DNA of 64,000 nt from Armatimonadota bacterium (GTDB lineage: Bacteria; Armatimonadota; Fimbriimonadia; Fimbriimonadales; Fimbriimonadaceae), in NCBI GenBank assembly GCA_018268315.1, contig JAFDWU010000008.1, positions 62,001 through 126,000 on the forward strand, read 5' to 3'. Made by a program: the position numbers and the translations under genes. The notes beneath the pieces are model-generated. The model searched no databases, was not told the origin of the DNA, and saw only the letters and a program-made list of their open reading frames with translations. Below, piece by piece: positions 43,112-52,882 of this stretch (the stretch's first letter is position 1; each line of letters starts with the position of its first letter).

Positions 43112-45799
43112 CTAGGCGTTTGCGTCATGCTCAAGCGCTAACGAAAGAAATTCAGCACCATTCACATGCGAATTAAGCTGCGACCTAGAAGGCAAATCAG
43201 ATCTTTCGAACTTGCGTTTGCCACTAATGGAGCAGGTGTGCACCAACTTCTTCATTGACCGCGTGTTGTGGAAGTACTCGGGGACCAGCAGAAAAGCTCG
43301 CGTAACGCCCTCGGAAACATAGAACCCTCCCTCTTTTGACTTAAGCGACGGATACTCGCGGAGAAAGTTTCGCAGAGTCAGCATTCTCTGTAGGATGAAG
43401 AGTGTGTCATCTGGACCTACCTTGTTCAACCCAACGACAGAAAGTCTTCCGTCGAATCGAGACTCAAAGTCCCTCCCTTTCCTCTTCCTAAGTTCCTCCC
43501 TAACCGTATCTGGAATGTTATCAGCTGGCAACGAGGCATCCCGACAAGCGCGACTAAAGACATCGGCATTTTCAAATCGTGAGCCAACAAATATGAAGAC
43601 GGCGGACCCGACCTTCTGCATCATATCCCCGGTCAAGAACAAACCTTCCTCCATTGGTGAAAGCAAGAACGGCAACCACCCAAATTCACGGTCGTGTAGC
43701 GGAGAATCAAATTCGTCAAATACAACAACGGGAATCTTGCCGCTAAGTCCTTGATTTCTTACGCCCTGCATCATGTTTCCAAGCTGGGCAATATCCTGAA
43801 CCTGGCTCAAGTTGATTGGCACCGTGTCTCCACATAGATCACCCAGCACTTTGCGCGTGATCATCCTGGTTGCCGTCGTTTTTCCAGCACCCGGTGCGCC
43901 AAAGCAAAGCAGGTTAAGAGGTGTACCATCCCTTAAGCTGAGCCTACTTTGAATATGCCGAGATCGATACTCTGCGATTCGCGTCTCAATGTCACGCAGA
44001 CCCTCAATCTCCTCACGCCTCACGGCAAAGTAATCTGGACCATCTCCAGTTACGCGGTAATGTGGGATTGAACTAAGTATTGCCTCTAGGTAATCGTCGC
44101 CCCCCTTCAGTGTGTCTCGTGCAATTTCCTCAACTTTTGCCTCTTCGTTAACCAGCGCATAATTTGAGATTGTCCAGGGATTCCGCCTAAACCTATCCAG
44201 TTCAGGATCAAGACTTGGCTTACTCCTCTTCAACTCCTTCTCGTAGTCATAATGCGTCTGGAGAATTCGAGCGACAAAGTCCTTGTCGGGACTAAATGCT
44301 GCGAGGGGAGCATATCTTCTTCGACAATCTTGATCCAGTACTCCGCTTCCAACACCGGTACTCGCTGTTGCCCCTTTTGCTTTCTCCCAAACCAGGGAAT
44401 AGAAGTATCCGTCCTCACGGTAATGATCCATGTCCCGTATGAAATCTATTTCGCCCTTGGCGACTTCCAGCGCCACGCTCCTAAAGTGGTCGTTAAACCC
44501 CTGCGAATTCACGTAATGAACCCAACTCTCATCATTACCCTTCTCGAAATTAAGCGTTGCCAGGTCAAGTCCCGTTCGAGTCCATGCGACGATGTGATCA
44601 GAAAGCCGTGCTTTCGGTACCCGAGCCGACGATTTAGCTACATATGAAGCAAGCCGGTATGCAAGATAGGCTGTAAGTACGCTAACAGTCCCCGGAACAT
44701 ATCCTTCGGTAGGCGAGACCGTCCTATCAGACGAATTGGCTCTAAATAACAAGGAGTATCGCTTCGATCGGTTGTTTTCGAGTTTCCTAATAAGCTGTTT
44801 GCTTGGCTCGGCCTCCCAAATTTCTTCAAGCACTTTGTGTATGGAGAGGCGGAGATCGATTGTCGGCTTACCTACACGAATGCTGTGATACGTGTCGCGA
44901 ATCTTTTCGAAGAGATGCTTATTCTCTCTATCGTTGGTTGGCCGAGCTCTCACGCACGCCCCATTGTGGCCAAAGGTGACGACCAGGTACTTTGCCAGGC
45001 GCCGGAATGCGAATCTGGAACTTCGTCCCTTTGAAGTTATCAAGTCTTGCAGGGTGCGCTCCCACGACCGACCAGAATTGATTACAATGTCATCTTCTCG
45101 GAGAGCAGCTCCCTCAGTGACGCATATAACATGCTCTGAGCGCTCCTGAAGCCAGTAAAAAAGCCAAAGGGGCCAGTGGGGAGCGACGCTGTCACCGGGC
45201 CTGAATTTGAAGATTATGTAAGCATCCTTCTTAAGCTCACCTAGCCAAGAAGTTCCTGCAAAATCATGGCCATTCCACCAAGGGTCATCCAAAAATTGGA
45301 GGGAATGCCCTTCGAAATTAATTATTAGGATATCGATTTCCTTGAAGTCGAGCGTGGCCGGGTTCCCGTTTGCGTCCTCGATCGAGGGTGGGCCCTCAAG
45401 AGGCTTCGTATTGGGCTTCAATGGATCAAGGTTGCTTATCGCAAGCGTCTGGACTGCCCGCAAGCTCTTGTCAACCTTGGCCCACTTACGCTCAACCCGC
45501 GGCAACCACGTTGAATTTGAGAAGGAAAGATCGGCAATCGGGGGCACAACCGCCGAATAGACCTCGATTTCGGAACCCACGGGTGCAGGCTGAGTCACGT
45601 CAATCCCAGATTCTGCCTTCAAAAGGCTCACTATCACTTCGCGAATGAATGGCACTCCGCCATATCTCCGCATCGTTTTTGCCTTGGGCACGTGGATATC
45701 GCGATGACTTGCCGTGCTGTGGTCAGAATCAAGAAGAACTGCCTCCTCCAGGATTACGTCCCCCCAACAGAGTATCTTTACTTTCCGACCGGCAACCAT
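43112..45799 (-). CDS. PfkB-like/AAA+ ATPase fusion, accessory gene of unknown function
   Basis: 895 residues. Residues 1-390 are sugar-kinase (PfkB/ribokinase)-like: a WGD motif near residue 12, DILIINFEG at 156-164, YLVVTFGHNGACV at 271-283 and a GYVPGTVSVLTAYLAYRLAS block near 366-385 where the catalytic Asp of ribokinases is missing. Residues 400-600 are helical and unassigned. A AAA+ core follows: Walker A GAPGAGKT at 634-641, Walker B VVVFDEFD at 691-698, then SAVFIFVGSRF. Composition is lower in GC than neighbours. TTGAAA-N18-TAAGCT lies directly upstream of the ATG. The function is unknown. Confidence 0.78.
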   Translation of the reverse strand: MVAGRKVKILCWGDVILEEAVLLDSDHSTASHRDIHVPKAKTMRRYGGVPFIREVIVSLLKAESGIDVTQPAPVGSEIEVYSAVVPPIADLSFSNSTWLPRVERKWAKVDKSLRAVQTLAISNLDPLKPNTKPLEGPPSIEDANGNPATLDFKEIDILIINFEGHSLQFLDDPWWNGHDFAGTSWLGELKKDAYIIFKFRPGDSVAPHWPLWLFYWLQERSEHVICVTEGAALREDDIVINSGRSWERTLQDLITSKGRSSRFAFRRLAKYLVVTFGHNGACVRARPTNDRENKHLFEKIRDTYHSIRVGKPTIDLRLSIHKVLEEIWEAEPSKQLIRKLENNRSKRYSLLFRANSSDRTVSPTEGYVPGTVSVLTAYLAYRLASYVAKSSARVPKARLSDHIVAWTRTGLDLATLNFEKGNDESWVHYVNSQGFNDHFRSVALEVAKGEIDFIRDMDHYREDGYFYSLVWEKAKGATASTGVGSGVLDQDCRRRYAPLAAFSPDKDFVARILQTHYDYEKELKRSKPSLDPELDRFRRNPWTISNYALVNEEAKVEEIARDTLKGGDDYLEAILSSIPHYRVTGDGPDYFAVRREEIEGLRDIETRIAEYRSRHIQSRLSLRDGTPLNLLCFGAPGAGKTTATRMITRKVLGDLCGDTVPINLSQVQDIAQLGNMMQGVRNQGLSGKIPVVVFDEFDSPLHDREFGWLPFLLSPMEEGLFLTGDMMQKVGSAVFIFVGSRFENADVFSRACRDASLPADNIPDTVREELRKRKGRDFESRFDGRLSVVGLNKVGPDDTLFILQRMLTLRNFLREYPSLKSKEGGFYVSEGVTRAFLLVPEYFHNTRSMKKLVHTCSISGKRKFERSDLPSRSQLNSHVNGAEFLSLALEHDANA

Positions 45800-45892
45800 C
45801 TGCCTAGCTTAATGAAACCATAGAAGATGTTTCAACAGCAAAATTTACAGGTTTCCCATCCCCATGAGCGCGGGTTTGCGATTTGATGGCGA

Positions 45893-47194
45893 TTAGGCTT
45901 TGTTTTCCGCCGTGCGCGGCCCCTCGGCGCCAAGCAACTGCTCTGGCGTTTCGCTGTCTCTGGCATCCACGATGCGCTTGGGCAGGAAGTAAACCAGTGG
46001 AATCGTGATGAAGGTGGTCAGCGTGTTGAGGATGATCAGCATCGCCAACGACACCGTCTTCTGATCCAGCAAGTGCGAACCGAACTTGTCCGTTCCAAAA
46101 AGGGCCAGGTTGCGCACGCTCATCATTAGCGAAAATCCAAGTCCCTCATTGCCCTTGGGAGTCGCCCGAATCGCGAGGTCCATCAGGGCAAGCTCAGCCA
46201 GCGTGTAACCCCAACCATTGAACGTGTCGATGATCTGCGCGATCGAGTAAGAGTTGTAGGCAAGATAGAAGATGTTGGCCGCCGTGCCTGCAAAAAGGCA
46301 GACGTAAAGCAAATGGCGCAGTGAGAACTTCTTGCAGACGAAGCCGTACATAAGCGCCGCAACGATTCCACCTGCGCCGCTTAGGAACGTTAGAAAGCCC
46401 TGCTGCTGAGTATTCAGCTTGAGAACATCTTGCTGAAGATAGAAGATTCCGGTGGAGATTCCCGGGGCGAGATAGAAAAGCAGCATGAGCCCGGCCGCCC
46501 CCCACATCGTGCCCGCTCGGGCCAAGTTATTTAGCTGCCGACCGGCGTTTTCCAGAACCTCCGCGCTCGACGTCTTACGGCGCTGCTCAATAAGGAATAG
46601 GATCGTAATTGGCGCGACAAGGAACATGATTCCGCCGCACATGTAGCCGGTGACCGCCAACGGAATGGAGGCGAGGTAGCCACCTGCCGGACCCTGAATA
46701 AGGGTGCAGACTTGCTGAACGAAATTTCGAACTGAGGTCAGCCGCCCGGAACCTGACGTGGCCTGCGCAACTTCCACCATATAGCCGCCAATAACCGTGC
46801 TGGCAATGACCATGAAGGTGTTGATGAAGAGGCAAATCCAAAGGAGGGTGCTGTACTGGTGAGGTGCGTTTGCCAGGGCAATCCAGCCTACAACTGCCAG
46901 CACCGTGCTAATAAGAATGTAAGCGCGACGGCGGGTGCCAAATATCGGGAAGGCATCCGTGAAGACTCCTGCGAAAGGCTTCAGATACCAGGGGAAACCT
47001 ATCCAAAAGAAGAAGCCAGCGTTTCCTTCACGTCCAACGTGGAGCTCGTTCTTCAATAGGTTCTGCAAAGGGATGCGCGCAAGAACCTGCGGCTGAGCGA
47101 GAGTGGTGGCAAAAACGCCGACGATGATGATGATTGCAGCGAAGAGCATCGCATTGGACTGCGGCTCTTTTCGGGGATATTCAACTGTGGCCAT
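45893..47194 (-). CDS. MFS-type transporter (folate-biopterin/BT1-like)
   Basis: 433 residues with about twelve membrane helices. Segments FPWYLKPFAGVFTDAFPIFGTRRRAYIL and GGYMVEVAQATSGSGRLTSVRN resemble the BT1 family of folate-biopterin transporters within the major facilitator superfamily. The substrate cannot be deduced. ATG 47194 is used; a start 11 codons upstream gives a non-matching N-terminus. It follows the AAA+ gene and is flanked by a lytic transglycosylase. Confidence 0.8.
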   Translation of the reverse strand: MATVEYPRKEPQSNAMLFAAIIIIVGVFATTLAQPQVLARIPLQNLLKNELHVGREGNAGFFFWIGFPWYLKPFAGVFTDAFPIFGTRRRAYILISTVLAVVGWIALANAPHQYSTLLWICLFINTFMVIASTVIGGYMVEVAQATSGSGRLTSVRNFVQQVCTLIQGPAGGYLASIPLAVTGYMCGGIMFLVAPITILFLIEQRRKTSSAEVLENAGRQLNNLARAGTMWGAAGLMLLFYLAPGISTGIFYLQQDVLKLNTQQQGFLTFLSGAGGIVAALMYGFVCKKFSLRHLLYVCLFAGTAANIFYLAYNSYSIAQIIDTFNGWGYTLAELALMDLAIRATPKGNEGLGFSLMMSVRNLALFGTDKFGSHLLDQKTVSLAMLIILNTLTTFITIPLVYFLPKRIVDARDSETPEQLLGAEGPRTAENKA

Positions 47195-47279
47195 ACGGTT
47201 AACCGGCAAACAAATTAGAAGCGGCAAAGATTACACTAGGTTACGGGGAATTCGCGCTACAAGCTGAAAAATAGCTTCA

Positions 47280-48269
47280 TTAACCTGGCCCGGCAAGAGC
47301 CCGGTAATAGCGAATGACCTTGCGGACGTAAGCCTGGGTCTCTCGATAGGGCGGGATACCGTGATATTTCTTCACCGTCCCATCGCCCGCGTTGTAGCCA
47401 GCGAGAGCAAGCGCCAGGGTTGTGATGTCCTCGCGGCCGGTTTGCTGACGATACTTATCAAGATGTCCGCGAACCAGCTGCACTGTGCCGTATAGATTCT
47501 CGTACACGTTGTAGGCGTTCGATAGCCCCAGTTCCTGCACATTGCTGGGCATGAGCTGGCCGAGCCCCATCGCTCCCGCGTGGCTCTTGCAGAGAGGGTT
47601 GAAATCGCTTTCCGCCATGAGGATCGCCATGATCAGGCGGGCGTCAACGCCGAAGCGAAGGCTGTTGCCGATAACCGCATTGGCGATGTGGAGGGACTCC
47701 CGCTTGCTCAGCCGCTTATTCCAGTTCTTGATGAAATCCGCGTAGACTTGCAGCACCTCGCCCTGCGAAGTCGGCATGGCCGTGTACTTGTTGTTTCGCT
47801 GCCTGGTTGCGGAGGCTTTCCGAGCTGCTTCGGCTTCTTCTTTTGCCTCAAGCGGTGAGATGTCCTTTTCCGGGGCGGCGGACATCATGGAGACCTTGAC
47901 CTCGGAGGCAGCCGAGGCTCGGCGAACCTTGACAATCATGCGGGTCGGGATTTCGCCGCCCAGCATCCATTCCTCGCCGCCGTCTGGACATTCTATGAAG
48001 AGGGTCGTGGCGCCGTCGTACGGCTCGAACAGGGCCATCTGCTGGCCCTTCACCGCCATCATGCCTTTCACAAGGCCCTTGAGTTCCATCACACGCTCAC
48101 CGACGAAGGAATCGAGGGCGGGCCCGCCCACCGCGCGGTGAATGCCGTACTTGGCGCGAAGGTTCAAATAGCCGGACAGGCCATCCGCCTGAAGCGTGGC
48201 TACGCAAGCAATTGCAACGAACCAAAGGGCGAATCTTGCGCGCACGAACTGTATTTTAGGCTTTTTCAA
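47280..48269 (-). CDS. Lytic transglycosylase (SLT domain), exported
   Basis: 329 residues with a signal peptide (hydrophobic residues 11-27). The C-terminal SLT family 1 domain carries the catalytic Glu in LMAESDFNP, followed by GAMGLGQLMP and the closing LALAGYNAGDGTVKKY. It cleaves the glycan backbone of peptidoglycan in the periplasm. The middle is Lys/Ala-rich and unassigned. It lies 12 bases after the MscS stop. Confidence 0.9.
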   Translation of the reverse strand: MKKPKIQFVRARFALWFVAIACVATLQADGLSGYLNLRAKYGIHRAVGGPALDSFVGERVMELKGLVKGMMAVKGQQMALFEPYDGATTLFIECPDGGEEWMLGGEIPTRMIVKVRRASAASEVKVSMMSAAPEKDISPLEAKEEAEAARKASATRQRNNKYTAMPTSQGEVLQVYADFIKNWNKRLSKRESLHIANAVIGNSLRFGVDARLIMAILMAESDFNPLCKSHAGAMGLGQLMPSNVQELGLSNAYNVYENLYGTVQLVRGHLDKYRQQTGREDITTLALALAGYNAGDGTVKKYHGIPPYRETQAYVRKVIRYYRALAGPG

Positions 48270-48281
48270 GTTCGAACTCGG

Positions 48282-49394
48282 CTAACTGTTCTTCTTTCGC
48301 TCCGATTCGGCGGCAATAGCCGGATGCACGAGCTGATTTGGCATCCGCAGGCCCGCGCCTTGAAGCTCTTTGATGATGAGTGAAATGATCTCGCCACGCA
48401 AGCGCATCTCATCGTTCAAGTTGTCGACCTCCAAGAAGCATTGAACCAAGACGCCGAGCGAGAGTTCGCTCAGATCGTTCATTTCCACTATCTGTCGGTC
48501 CGGGTGCACCTCCGGGATACCGCGCAGGGTTTTGCGGATGTTGTCGAGCGCCTGGTTGATGGAGCCAATGCTGTCGTCATATGCCACGCGGACAAAGAAG
48601 CGCTGCCGCCGCATGCGCCGCGCACCGTAATTCTCGACCGCTGCCTTGATGAGGTTCGAGTTGGGCAGCGTGACGACAGAGTCCTCGAAGGTTCTGATTC
48701 GGGTTGAGCGCAAATTGATCTGCTCGACCACGCCCTCAATCCCGTTCACCTTGATCCAATCGTCGATCGCAAACGGCATGTCCAGAAGGATCGTGACGGA
48801 GCCGAACAAGTTCTCAACGCTATCCTTTGCCGCCAGCGCCAGCAGCAAGCCGCTGATGCCAAGGCCAGTGATGACGCCTGCCACATTCACGCCGTAAGCC
48901 GCAAGCGCAACCAAGAATCCGGCGGTGATGATGACTCCGCGCACCATCTTGCGGGTTAGCGGAATGAGGAGCTTTTCCGACTTCTTATCGCCGGTTGAGC
49001 GCTGACTCAAGTGATCGCAAAACGCATCCCACACGCCAAGACCCAGCATCAGCAAGCCGAGGATGATCGCGCCCCGAGCGATGAAGATGAACTCGCGCTC
49101 GATCCGGGTGGAAAGATACAACTCATCGATCAGCGCAAAGCTGAGAATTCCCGCGAAAAGAAGGCTGATTGCCCGCCGCATGCCTCGAACGGTGGACATT
49201 TCGATGGTCGCATGCTCCAGGCGCTCGCGAATCTTGAAAATGGCAGTGATGAGGCTAGACGTCAGCTTGCCGGTAACGTAAGCAAGCCCAAGAATGACCA
49301 GCAGCCCGATGTACTGCCACACCTGAACGTGAAGGTAGCTATCGGACCAAGGCGCGCTCAGTTCAGGTGGCCACTCGAAGGCAAATAAGGTCAT
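48282..49394 (-). CDS. mscS: Mechanosensitive channel of small conductance family
   Basis: 370 residues. Three to four membrane helices at the N-terminus are followed by the MscS pore segment, ALAAKDSVENLFGSVTILLD, and the beta domain (VVEQINLRSTRIRTFEDSVVTLPNS). The channel opens under osmotic downshock. The start is the ATG at 49394, which overlaps the mutS stop (ATGA); the longer start 7 codons upstream would overlap mutS more. Translational coupling to mutS is probable. Confidence 0.9.
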   Translation of the reverse strand: MTLFAFEWPPELSAPWSDSYLHVQVWQYIGLLVILGLAYVTGKLTSSLITAIFKIRERLEHATIEMSTVRGMRRAISLLFAGILSFALIDELYLSTRIEREFIFIARGAIILGLLMLGLGVWDAFCDHLSQRSTGDKKSEKLLIPLTRKMVRGVIITAGFLVALAAYGVNVAGVITGLGISGLLLALAAKDSVENLFGSVTILLDMPFAIDDWIKVNGIEGVVEQINLRSTRIRTFEDSVVTLPNSNLIKAAVENYGARRMRRQRFFVRVAYDDSIGSINQALDNIRKTLRGIPEVHPDRQIVEMNDLSELSLGVLVQCFLEVDNLNDEMRLRGEIISLIIKELQGAGLRMPNQLVHPAIAAESERKKNS

Positions 49395-51952
49395 GGGGTG
49401 TATTTTCGCTTCCACTCGTCGAGAAGGGCAAGGGCTTGCAGCGGCGTTAACTGATTAACGTCTAGTTCTCCAAGACGGCGCACCACTTCCGGAGACTCCG
49501 CCTCGAACAGTTTTAGCTGCACTTGCTGCGTAACCGGAATGCGCGCTTCAGGAGCATCGCTACGATTTTCGAATTCCTTGAGGAGCTCCTGGCTGCGCTC
49601 CAGCACCGATCGCGGGATACCCGCCATGCGGGCGACGTGAATGCCGTAGCTACGATCCGCGCCGCCGGAGACCACCTTGTGGGTCCATACAATGTCGTCG
49701 CCGATTTCCTCCACATCCACGCGGTAGTTGGCCACGCCTTTTGCTTGCGCGGCAAGCTGGTTCATCTGGTGGTAGTGGGTGGCAAACATGGTCTTCGCGC
49801 CAATCGCCGCCAGATACTCAGTGATCGCCCAGGCAATGGCAAGACCGTCGAACGTGGAGGTTCCACGCCCGATTTCGTCAAGGATAACTACCGAGTTGCG
49901 CGAGGCGTGGTTAAGGATGTTTGCGCTCTCCGCCATCTCCACCATGAAGGTGCTTTGCCCAAGAGCAAGCTCATCACGCGCGCCGATACGGGCAAACACG
50001 CGGTCGACCAGGCCTATGCGGCAACTTGTGGCGGGGACGAAGGAGCCAATTTGGGCCATGAGGCAGATGAGCGCCACCTGGCGAAGGTAGGTGGATTTGC
50101 CGCTCATGTTGGGTCCGGTAAGGACAATCACTCGCGAATCTGCGGTGAAGGAAACATCGTTTGGCACAAAGCCGTTGCGGCTGGCCTCCACTACCGGATG
50201 ACGCCCGCCTTCCACTTCGAAAACGTCCTCTTCGGCCAGTTCCGGCTCCACGTAGCCGGAGCGCAGGGCGACCTCGGCAAGGTTGCTCAGCACGTCGATC
50301 TCCGCGATTGCGCGGGCGGTTTGCAGTAACGTGTTGCTGTCTCCCGCGATTCGGGTTCTTAGGCGGTTGAAGAGATCGTTCTCAAGGGCCAGCGCCTTCT
50401 CTTCGGCGCCAAGCACGCGGGACTCGTGCTCCTTCAGCTCGGCGGTGATGTAGCGCTCGCTGTTGGCGGTGGTTTGCTTGCGGATGTAGTTCTGGGGCAC
50501 CTTCTCGACCTGCGATTTGGGGACCTCAAGGTAGTAGCCGAACACCGCGTTGTAGCCCACCTTCAGGGTGGCGATGCCGCTTGCCTCTCGCTCGGCCTTT
50601 TCAAGCGAAGCGATGTAGCCTTTTCCGCTCTTGCTTAGCTCCCTCAGTTCATCCAGCTCACGATCGAAGTTGGCGCGGAAGATGCCGCCTTCTCGCACCG
50701 AGTGAGGTGGGTCTTGAACCAGCGCCTTGTCCAGCTCGCGGGCCAGCATCGAATGATCGCCGAGCGACTGCTTGAGCTCCGCAAGGCGGCCAACCGCCAC
50801 CAAATGCAACGCCTCTTGCAGCGCGGGAAGGGCGATAAGCGAGTTTCTTAGCGCGGCAAGGTCTCGCGGGCCAGCAAGGTTCGCGGCGACGCGGGAAACC
50901 AACCGCTCAAGATCGCTGAAGCGCTTCAGCGCCTCTCTGAGGTCGGCCCGCGCCAGGGTTTGCGCCTTCACCTTGCGCACCGCTTCCAGGCGCTTCTTAA
51001 TTGGCTCGATGCTGATGAGCGGCTGCTGAATCCAGTTTCGCAGCAACCGCGAGCCCATCGGGGTGACGGTGGAATCCAAGACTTCGAGCAGGGTCATCCG
51101 GCGCGAGCCGTCGCTCAGGTTCGTCGTCAGCTCTAGCGATCTTCGCGTGGCAAGGTCCAGGTGCATGAACGAATCGGTCGAATAGGTGGAAATCGAGTGT
51201 ACGTGCGAAAGCGAAAGCTTGATCTTCTCGGCGTAAGAGAGGATCATCGAAGCCGCAACCTGGCCGCTGGTCTGGCCATCAAAGCCGAAGCCCTCCAGGC
51301 TGGAGACCTGGAACTGGCGCATCAGCGCGCGCTCTGCGCGGTCTGGGCTAGCGGCTTTCTGAGGAGTAAGCGCGGTGGCAAGGCCGCTTTCCTTCCAAGG
51401 CGCGAATTCTTCCAGTTCCGGCGTGACAAGCAGCTCACTTGGCCTGATGCGGGCAAGCTCCTGGATCAGCCTTTCCGCCGAGCCTTCCGGAATCTCGGTA
51501 ACCGCGAACTCGCCAGTGCTGGGATCAAGCGAGGCAAGCCCGATGCGCCCGCCGAGGTTGCAGATGGCGGTCAAGTAGTTGTTCTGCTCGGGCGAGAGCA
51601 TGGAGTCATCCAGCAGCGAGCCGGGAGTAAGCACGCGGGTGATTCCCCGCTTAACCAGGCCCTTGGCCTGGCGAGGATCCTCTAATTGATCGCAAAGCGC
51701 GACCCGAAAGCCTTTATGAACCAGCTTGGCGAGATACTTCTCAACGCTGTGAAACGGCACCCCCGCCATCGGGATGCGGCCATTCTCGCCATCCTCGCGG
51801 CCGGTTAGGGTGATCTCGGCGGCAGAGGCGGCAAGCTCGGCGTCCTCGCCGTAAAACTCGTAGAAGTCTCCCACGCGCATAGCAAGCAGGGCCTCGGGGT
51901 TTTGCTGCTTGATCTCAAAGTACTGCCGGAGCATCGGCGTGCGCGCAGTCAC
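49391..51952 (-). CDS. mutS: DNA mismatch repair protein MutS
   Basis: 853 residues. The N-terminal mismatch-recognition motif GDFYEFYG with F30-Y-E32, the connector and lever domains, the Walker A GPNMSGKST near residue 613-621, and the Walker B/signature region (VVILDEIGRGTSTFDGLA) are all present. It binds mismatches and recruits MutL. The start is GTG 51952, with GATACT six bases before it, again leaderless-like. The stop overlaps the MscS start. Confidence 0.97.
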   Translation of the reverse strand: MTARTPMLRQYFEIKQQNPEALLAMRVGDFYEFYGEDAELAASAAEITLTGREDGENGRIPMAGVPFHSVEKYLAKLVHKGFRVALCDQLEDPRQAKGLVKRGITRVLTPGSLLDDSMLSPEQNNYLTAICNLGGRIGLASLDPSTGEFAVTEIPEGSAERLIQELARIRPSELLVTPELEEFAPWKESGLATALTPQKAASPDRAERALMRQFQVSSLEGFGFDGQTSGQVAASMILSYAEKIKLSLSHVHSISTYSTDSFMHLDLATRRSLELTTNLSDGSRRMTLLEVLDSTVTPMGSRLLRNWIQQPLISIEPIKKRLEAVRKVKAQTLARADLREALKRFSDLERLVSRVAANLAGPRDLAALRNSLIALPALQEALHLVAVGRLAELKQSLGDHSMLARELDKALVQDPPHSVREGGIFRANFDRELDELRELSKSGKGYIASLEKAEREASGIATLKVGYNAVFGYYLEVPKSQVEKVPQNYIRKQTTANSERYITAELKEHESRVLGAEEKALALENDLFNRLRTRIAGDSNTLLQTARAIAEIDVLSNLAEVALRSGYVEPELAEEDVFEVEGGRHPVVEASRNGFVPNDVSFTADSRVIVLTGPNMSGKSTYLRQVALICLMAQIGSFVPATSCRIGLVDRVFARIGARDELALGQSTFMVEMAESANILNHASRNSVVILDEIGRGTSTFDGLAIAWAITEYLAAIGAKTMFATHYHQMNQLAAQAKGVANYRVDVEEIGDDIVWTHKVVSGGADRSYGIHVARMAGIPRSVLERSQELLKEFENRSDAPEARIPVTQQVQLKLFEAESPEVVRRLGELDVNQLTPLQALALLDEWKRKYTP

Positions 51953-52012
51953 CTAATTAGTATCGCAGATTCCTGGCTACCCCAAGTCAGACTGAATCGC
52001 ATCGCATGAGCA

Positions 52013-52330
52013 CTAGCCCTGGTTAGCGGCGGGCAAGCTGATTTTCGTTTTCAGGACAGCCAAAGCAATTACTGCCGCAACCGCCAATGTTCCGCCGGTC
52101 ACTCCTATGCTGATTCCCACGTTACGCATCACTATGAAGCTCGTCATAGCGGCGGTTATCCAGTAGCCCCAGAGCACATATCTCCGAACCGATAGCTGGA
52201 TGGCATGTCGCTTAGCCGCTTGTTCCAACACCCTTTGGTCCCAATCCGCCTTAAGGGTCGGCACAGGCGCCTTCAAAGCACTCTGCAGCAGTGCATCCAT
52301 CTTCTCATCTCGGAATTCATTCATCGGCAT
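52013..52330 (-). CDS. Small membrane protein next to an ECF sigma factor
   Basis: 105 residues. The first 40 are hydrophilic (DEKMDALLQSALKAPVPTL) and two hydrophobic helices follow at about 50-68 and 73-92. It overlaps the end of the sigma factor gene by 14 bases. Its position and membrane anchor suggest an anti-sigma role, but no zinc-binding motif is present, so this is inference. Confidence 0.68.
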   Translation of the reverse strand: MPMNEFRDEKMDALLQSALKAPVPTLKADWDQRVLEQAAKRHAIQLSVRRYVLWGYWITAAMTSFIVMRNVGISIGVTGGTLAVAAVIALAVLKTKISLPAANQG

Positions 52331-52880
52331 AACCTCTTCCTCGTAGCATGCTGTTAAGCAGCTGTCTTGATCGATATAAATGCGATTTCACGGTGTTCTC
52401 TGGCATTTCTAACATTTCGCCAATCTCCGCTAGGCCGTAGCCCATCCAGTAATGCAGTCGAAGGGCAGACTGATAAGCATCTGGCAGCTGAGCAATGCAC
52501 TCTGCGATGACTTCATCGCGCTCTGAATTCTCTACCTGTTCGGCAGGTCCTTCGCGGTCAATCGCAACGTGCGCCAGCGCCTCACTGCCAACATGCGGAC
52601 GGCGGTATCGGAAGCGCGACTTCAGATTTACGGCTTTGTTGAACGTAATTCGATAGAGCCAGGTGCCAAATTGCGAGTCCGCTCGAAATTGCGAGAGCGC
52701 ATCAAATGCCTTCAGGAACACCTCTTGCGCAATGTCCTCCGCCTCGGGGACGAACTCTTTGCCCAAAACCGAAACCGCCAAGCGGAATACCCGGTCGCTG
52801 TATCGCCGCATCAACTCGGCGAAGGCTTGTTGGTCACCGGACTGAGCCCGAATGACCAACTGGGATTCGGGTGTGTTCAA
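52317..52880 (-). CDS. ECF-type RNA polymerase sigma factor
   Basis: 187 residues. Region 2 (AFAELMRRYSDRVFRLAVSVLG, EDIAQEVFLKAF, FGTWLYRITFNKAVN) and region 4 (LPDAYQSALRLHYWMGYGLAEIGEMLEMPENTVKSHLYRSRQLL) identify a sigma-70 family, extracytoplasmic function type. It recognises promoters of an unknown stress regulon. The start is TTG 52880, 3 bases after the stop of the upstream membrane protein; a membrane protein follows with overlap. Confidence 0.93.
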   Translation of the reverse strand: MNTPESQLVIRAQSGDQQAFAELMRRYSDRVFRLAVSVLGKEFVPEAEDIAQEVFLKAFDALSQFRADSQFGTWLYRITFNKAVNLKSRFRYRRPHVGSEALAHVAIDREGPAEQVENSERDEVIAECIAQLPDAYQSALRLHYWMGYGLAEIGEMLEMPENTVKSHLYRSRQLLNSMLRGRGYADE

Positions 52881-52882
52881 CG

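Noticed and set aside
43051-45892. Attachment-site repeats around the AAA+ accessory gene
   Set aside because: I compared the two flanks by eye and found no direct repeat long enough to be an att site, and no integrase is nearby.
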